The notes beneath the pieces were generated by a model. It was not told the DNA's origin. It saw only the letters and a program-made list of their open reading frames with translations, and did not search any database. The position numbers and the translations under genes are program-made. This document shows, piece by piece, positions 61,001 to 64,000 of a stretch of DNA of 64,000 nucleotides (its first letter is position 1; the number at the start of each line of letters is the position of its first letter). Location: assembly GCF_041296385.1 (NCBI RefSeq), contig NC_091033.1, positions 12,976,001-13,040,000 of the forward strand. The letters are read 5' to 3'. The DNA comes from Aphelocoma coerulescens. Lineage: Eukaryota > Chordata > Aves > Passeriformes > Corvidae.

Positions 61001-63967
61001 AAAACAAGTAGTTCTCAAAAAGTTGAAGATTCATCTCTAAAAAGAAATTTAAAAGTAATTTTAGGGTCTGAAGCAAGTCCTGCAATACTTGCGGAGGCTT
61101 TTACAGCTGTGTTGCTCACCAGACAACAGAATCTCGGCTTTCATTTCAGAGACCCGTGGCTTTCTAGACTGTTCATTGTTTAGATGAATTCAAGTCCTAA
61201 ATATGCTGAAAATCAGAGGTGAGTGAGGAGAGGCCGAGGGTTTGCAGTGATGTTGCTCCTGCAGTTTTGTTTGGCTCAGTGGGGCTGTGGAGCCATCCCA
61301 GGGCCAAAGTGAAGGCTAAAAGCAGGGATGTATTCTGTCCCAGACTTTGCCCCCCTCTGACTACTGATTTCCAGCAGTTTTAATATTGCTGTGGAGTTTT
61401 CAGGAAAGCTGAGCTGTTCTCCAGATGGGCTTTGTGGTAGTGTGTGAGGTGGGGGTTGGTGTTGGGGAGCACTGGGTGCCTGTGGTCGGTCAGCTGTGGG
61501 CACAGGAGCATGGCCAGGCCCTGGAGTCCTGGGAGAGGTGGTTAATAATGGCTGTAGAGATCCAGCTCCTGCAGAAAATGGGTCTCCTGTCTGCTGCTCC
61601 TCTCTCTGCACATCCCATTTTAGTGCTGTTTCTGCAGGTTTGCTACTCTTGCATCCACGTGTTGCCCAGGGCATCATTCCTGGAGCTCATCTGTACAAAC
61701 AGATGAATGGTGTGTGAGCCAGAGCTTTGATTCCAAACACATGGGCCGGATCTTGGTGCAGGCTCTGGGTGAGTGGGCACCTAGGGGTAGGGGATGTTTT
61801 GGGTGGAGCAGCCCTCCCCATCACCTGCCACCATGGGATGTCCCAGCTGAGCCTGGCAGGGCTGGGAAGCACCAGGCTGCAGCCACCCTCGTGGGAGCTG
61901 GCTGACATCACTCCTGGGAAAGGGGGGAGCAGATGGGATATTGCCATGGCACTGCCCACTGCCAAGTTAAATATAAAACATCTAGCAGAAGGCAGCGGGG
62001 TACTCGCTGCTCAGGAAGTCTGCCACGGGGGCACGGCAAAGTAAACACAATTTTCGGAGTGCTTCCCGCTCCTGCCCACTGCTTTGGCGTCCTTTGGGAT
62101 GAGGGGATGGGCTGGCAGCGCCTGTGGTGGCACTGGAAATCCTCCCTGGGCCCTTTGGTGTCAGTGCCTGAGCACAGAGGGAGGATTTGTCCTGTGGCAG
62201 ATGCAGTTCCTCTTGGATCTTCTGGCTGCTGGGGGAATTTGATTGCAGACTCTCCCTGCAGGCAAGAAATCCATGTAAAATGGACCAGACTAAACAGTCG
62301 ATGCCTGTGTAAACAGTTGCATGTTGGAGTCTCGAGGTCTGGAATGAAACAGGGTTGTCTTGCTTGGGAAGGGCCATGGGGCCGCAGCTCAGCCAGCACA
62401 TTCCTCAGCTGTGGTCAGGGAAGGTGCTGGCATTGTGGCACTTCACCTCTGCTCCAAGGAGATGCTCCTGAAAAAAACATGGAGAAGGGAGAAGACTCTG
62501 GGCGGTCTCATTTCCATTTAAATCGCTGTTTTCCTTGCACTGGCACCAGCATTGCCTTCAGGTTTGTGTGCAGAGCTGAGCTTCAAAACCCAGAACCTGA
62601 TGGGTTCTCTCCATACCTGATACCACGTGCAATGCCACAGGAGAAAATATGTTCCAACTTCGGGGAAAATGAAAAAATAGGATATAATAGGTGGTTTCTC
62701 TGGAGGTTTTAACATGGTGTTAGTGCTGTGTTTGGGGCAGGTAGAGAAATAGGTGCTCTCATAGCAGGAAGGCGTGTGGTTTGCTCAGACCAGCTTCTGA
62801 GTGCAACACTTAAAGGGAAAAAGGGGGTTTCTTTTTCCCTTGGCATTTTTTTTCACTGGTGCTAAATACTTCTGCCTGTGCCTGGCTTACTAGTGCCAGA
62901 ACTGGAGATTCACCTGCAAGGAACTGGGAAGTTCCAAGTTATAATTACAAGCCTTCTGGCTGTTTTCCTCCAGCTCTGCCTGCCAGAGGGATGTTGCTAT
63001 ATGTGAATATTAGCAATATTTAAATATTGCAGTTCCTAAGGCAAAAATGTCTGGGGTGAACTGTGCATGCTCAGAGTATCACCAGCAGATGGGAAGAACC
63101 TTTGTTTGTTTGTTTTGATCATGAATTGTAAACTAGTGTCAGGGTTTGGGGGAAATCGTGGCTTCACCTTGCCTGGGGTTGTTGGCACAGAGGTTCAGAT
63201 CTCAGGATCAGGGTGATGCTTGCAGTGTAAGGAAGCTTCTACGCTTCAGTCCCTCAGTCTATTTAAGCCAAGGACCACTTACTCTTTGGGGAAAAAATAC
63301 TCTGAAACCATCCTGTTGCTACAGAGTTTTTTCTTTTTTTTTTTTTTTTTATCCAAATCAAAATTAGGCTTAACATTTGGTTATTCACTTATTATCTTTA
63401 TTTTCCCATGATGTCCGTGGTTGTGAGCATCAGAATGTGGGTGTGAGGGGTTTTTTTATGGTTTGGTTTTTGTTGTTTTTGTCGGGTTTTTTTTAATCTT
63501 GTCATTATTTCATGGAGCATTTTTTGATGTCTTGTGAATTACCCACGGCTCATGGATCACAAATTGAAAAATACTCCTCTGGCATGTTTGAACCAGGGAA
63601 AGAACCGTGCTGGGGGTGTGGGGGTGGGGGAAGTCTGCAAATGGGAGAGGGTTCTTTGCTGGTGCCATTCTCATCATTCATTCTGCAAACGATCCATTAA
63701 ATGGAGATGGAGGTGCAAGGGGAGGGAAGTTTTGATCAGAAGGGGTGTTTTCAGTGGTGATGTGGCAACACTTGAGCATGTATCCACATGATGCCCAGCA
63801 CACATGATCATGGTTGGAGATGCTGGTTGGAGCTGGTGCAGGCGGGTCAGGAACGTGTTGGTGGCAGTGTCTTCTCTAGGTGACACCTGGCATGAGCTGT
63901 CTGCAGAAGGAGCTTGACCGCCCTGGCATCAGACTCACCCTGCCCTCTCTTCTCCTTTCCCATGCAG
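58093..63967 (+). other. PMEPA1: PMEPA1 intron 2 (about 5.9 kb)
   Basis: Starts GTAAGT and ends GCAG, phase 0. It contains T-runs near 59077-59100 and 63331-63350 and no recognised exon, RNA gene or mobile element. The 259-codon frame at 61933-62712 resembles no protein I know and is probably chance. Confidence 0.92.
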
Positions 63968-64000
63968 GAGGGAAGCCTGTGGCCTTCGGAAAGCACCGTG
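63968..64000 (+). CDS. PMEPA1: PMEPA1 coding exon 3, 5' part only (cut by the window end)
   Basis: Eleven codons, residues 87-97, reading EGSLWPSESTV, which closely match the human segment EGCLWPSESTV with Ser replacing Cys at residue 89. The acceptor is a pyrimidine-rich run from about 63940 ending in CCCATGCAG, with AG at 63966-63967. Phase 0 continues from exon 2. The rest of the cytoplasmic domain lies beyond position 64000. In the family it carries two PPxY motifs that bind NEDD4-class WW domains and a PPNR-type SMAD-interaction motif, so its integrity cannot be judged here. Confidence 0.94.

Noticed and set aside
61933..62712. 259-codon + strand frame within intron 2
   Set aside because: No similarity to a known protein, no promoter or splice context, and overlapping opposite-strand frames are equally open.

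Overview
The window looks like nuclear DNA from a bird. Two CR1 retrotransposon pieces with the avian-type 3' end (17179-17301 and 24769-25170) are present. No Alu, L1 or other mammalian repeat is visible. GC is moderate and there are discrete CpG islands. A crocodilian or turtle is not fully excluded. Almost every open reading frame in the window is noise.

One protein-coding gene is firmly supported, on the + strand: PMEPA1 (prostate transmembrane protein, androgen induced 1; also TMEPAI), a membrane-anchored feedback inhibitor of TGF-beta/SMAD signalling. Three coding pieces join in frame with good splice sites: exon 1 at 25858-25960, exon 2 at 57938-58092, and the start of exon 3 at 63968-64000, where the window cuts the gene. 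They encode residues 1-97: a short Cys-containing, potentially glycosylated N-terminus, the transmembrane helix, and the basic start of the cytoplasmic tail. The PPxY motifs and the SMAD-interaction motif known for this family lie downstream of the window.

Layout. 1-19.1 kb: gene-poor upstream DNA with microsatellites, a minisatellite, a G-rich run and one CR1 piece. 19.14-20.5 kb: an isolated CpG island with CCAAT, GC and E-box motifs and no recognisable gene. 20.5-24.8 kb: nothing definable. 24.77-25.17 kb: a sense CR1 piece ending where the PMEPA1 CpG island begins. 25.2-26.5 kb: the PMEPA1 promoter, with 21 perfect GGGAA copies, a palindromic CRE, GC boxes, and a 5' leader with a 55-nt T-rich tract and an overlapping upstream ORF. 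26.0-57.9 kb: intron 1. 58.1-64.0 kb: intron 2.

Intron 1 is the most interesting part. It has a CpG-rich segment with a consensus TATA box at 28.4 kb, a second CpG island at 48.8-49.4 kb, and at least four perfect palindromic Smad-binding elements (GTCTAGAC) within 8.9 kb. Two of these sit in tandem-duplicated modules about 75 percent identical over their core, and two lie next to a shared TCF/SOX-like 9-mer. A separate cluster has six CAGAC/GTCTG half-sites in 135 bp. Mammalian PMEPA1 is a direct TGF-beta target with, as I recall, a Smad plus TCF7L2 responsive element in intron 1. The simplest reading is an intronic SMAD-responsive enhancer array that lets the pathway switch on its own inhibitor. 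Conservation and function cannot be shown from this single sequence.
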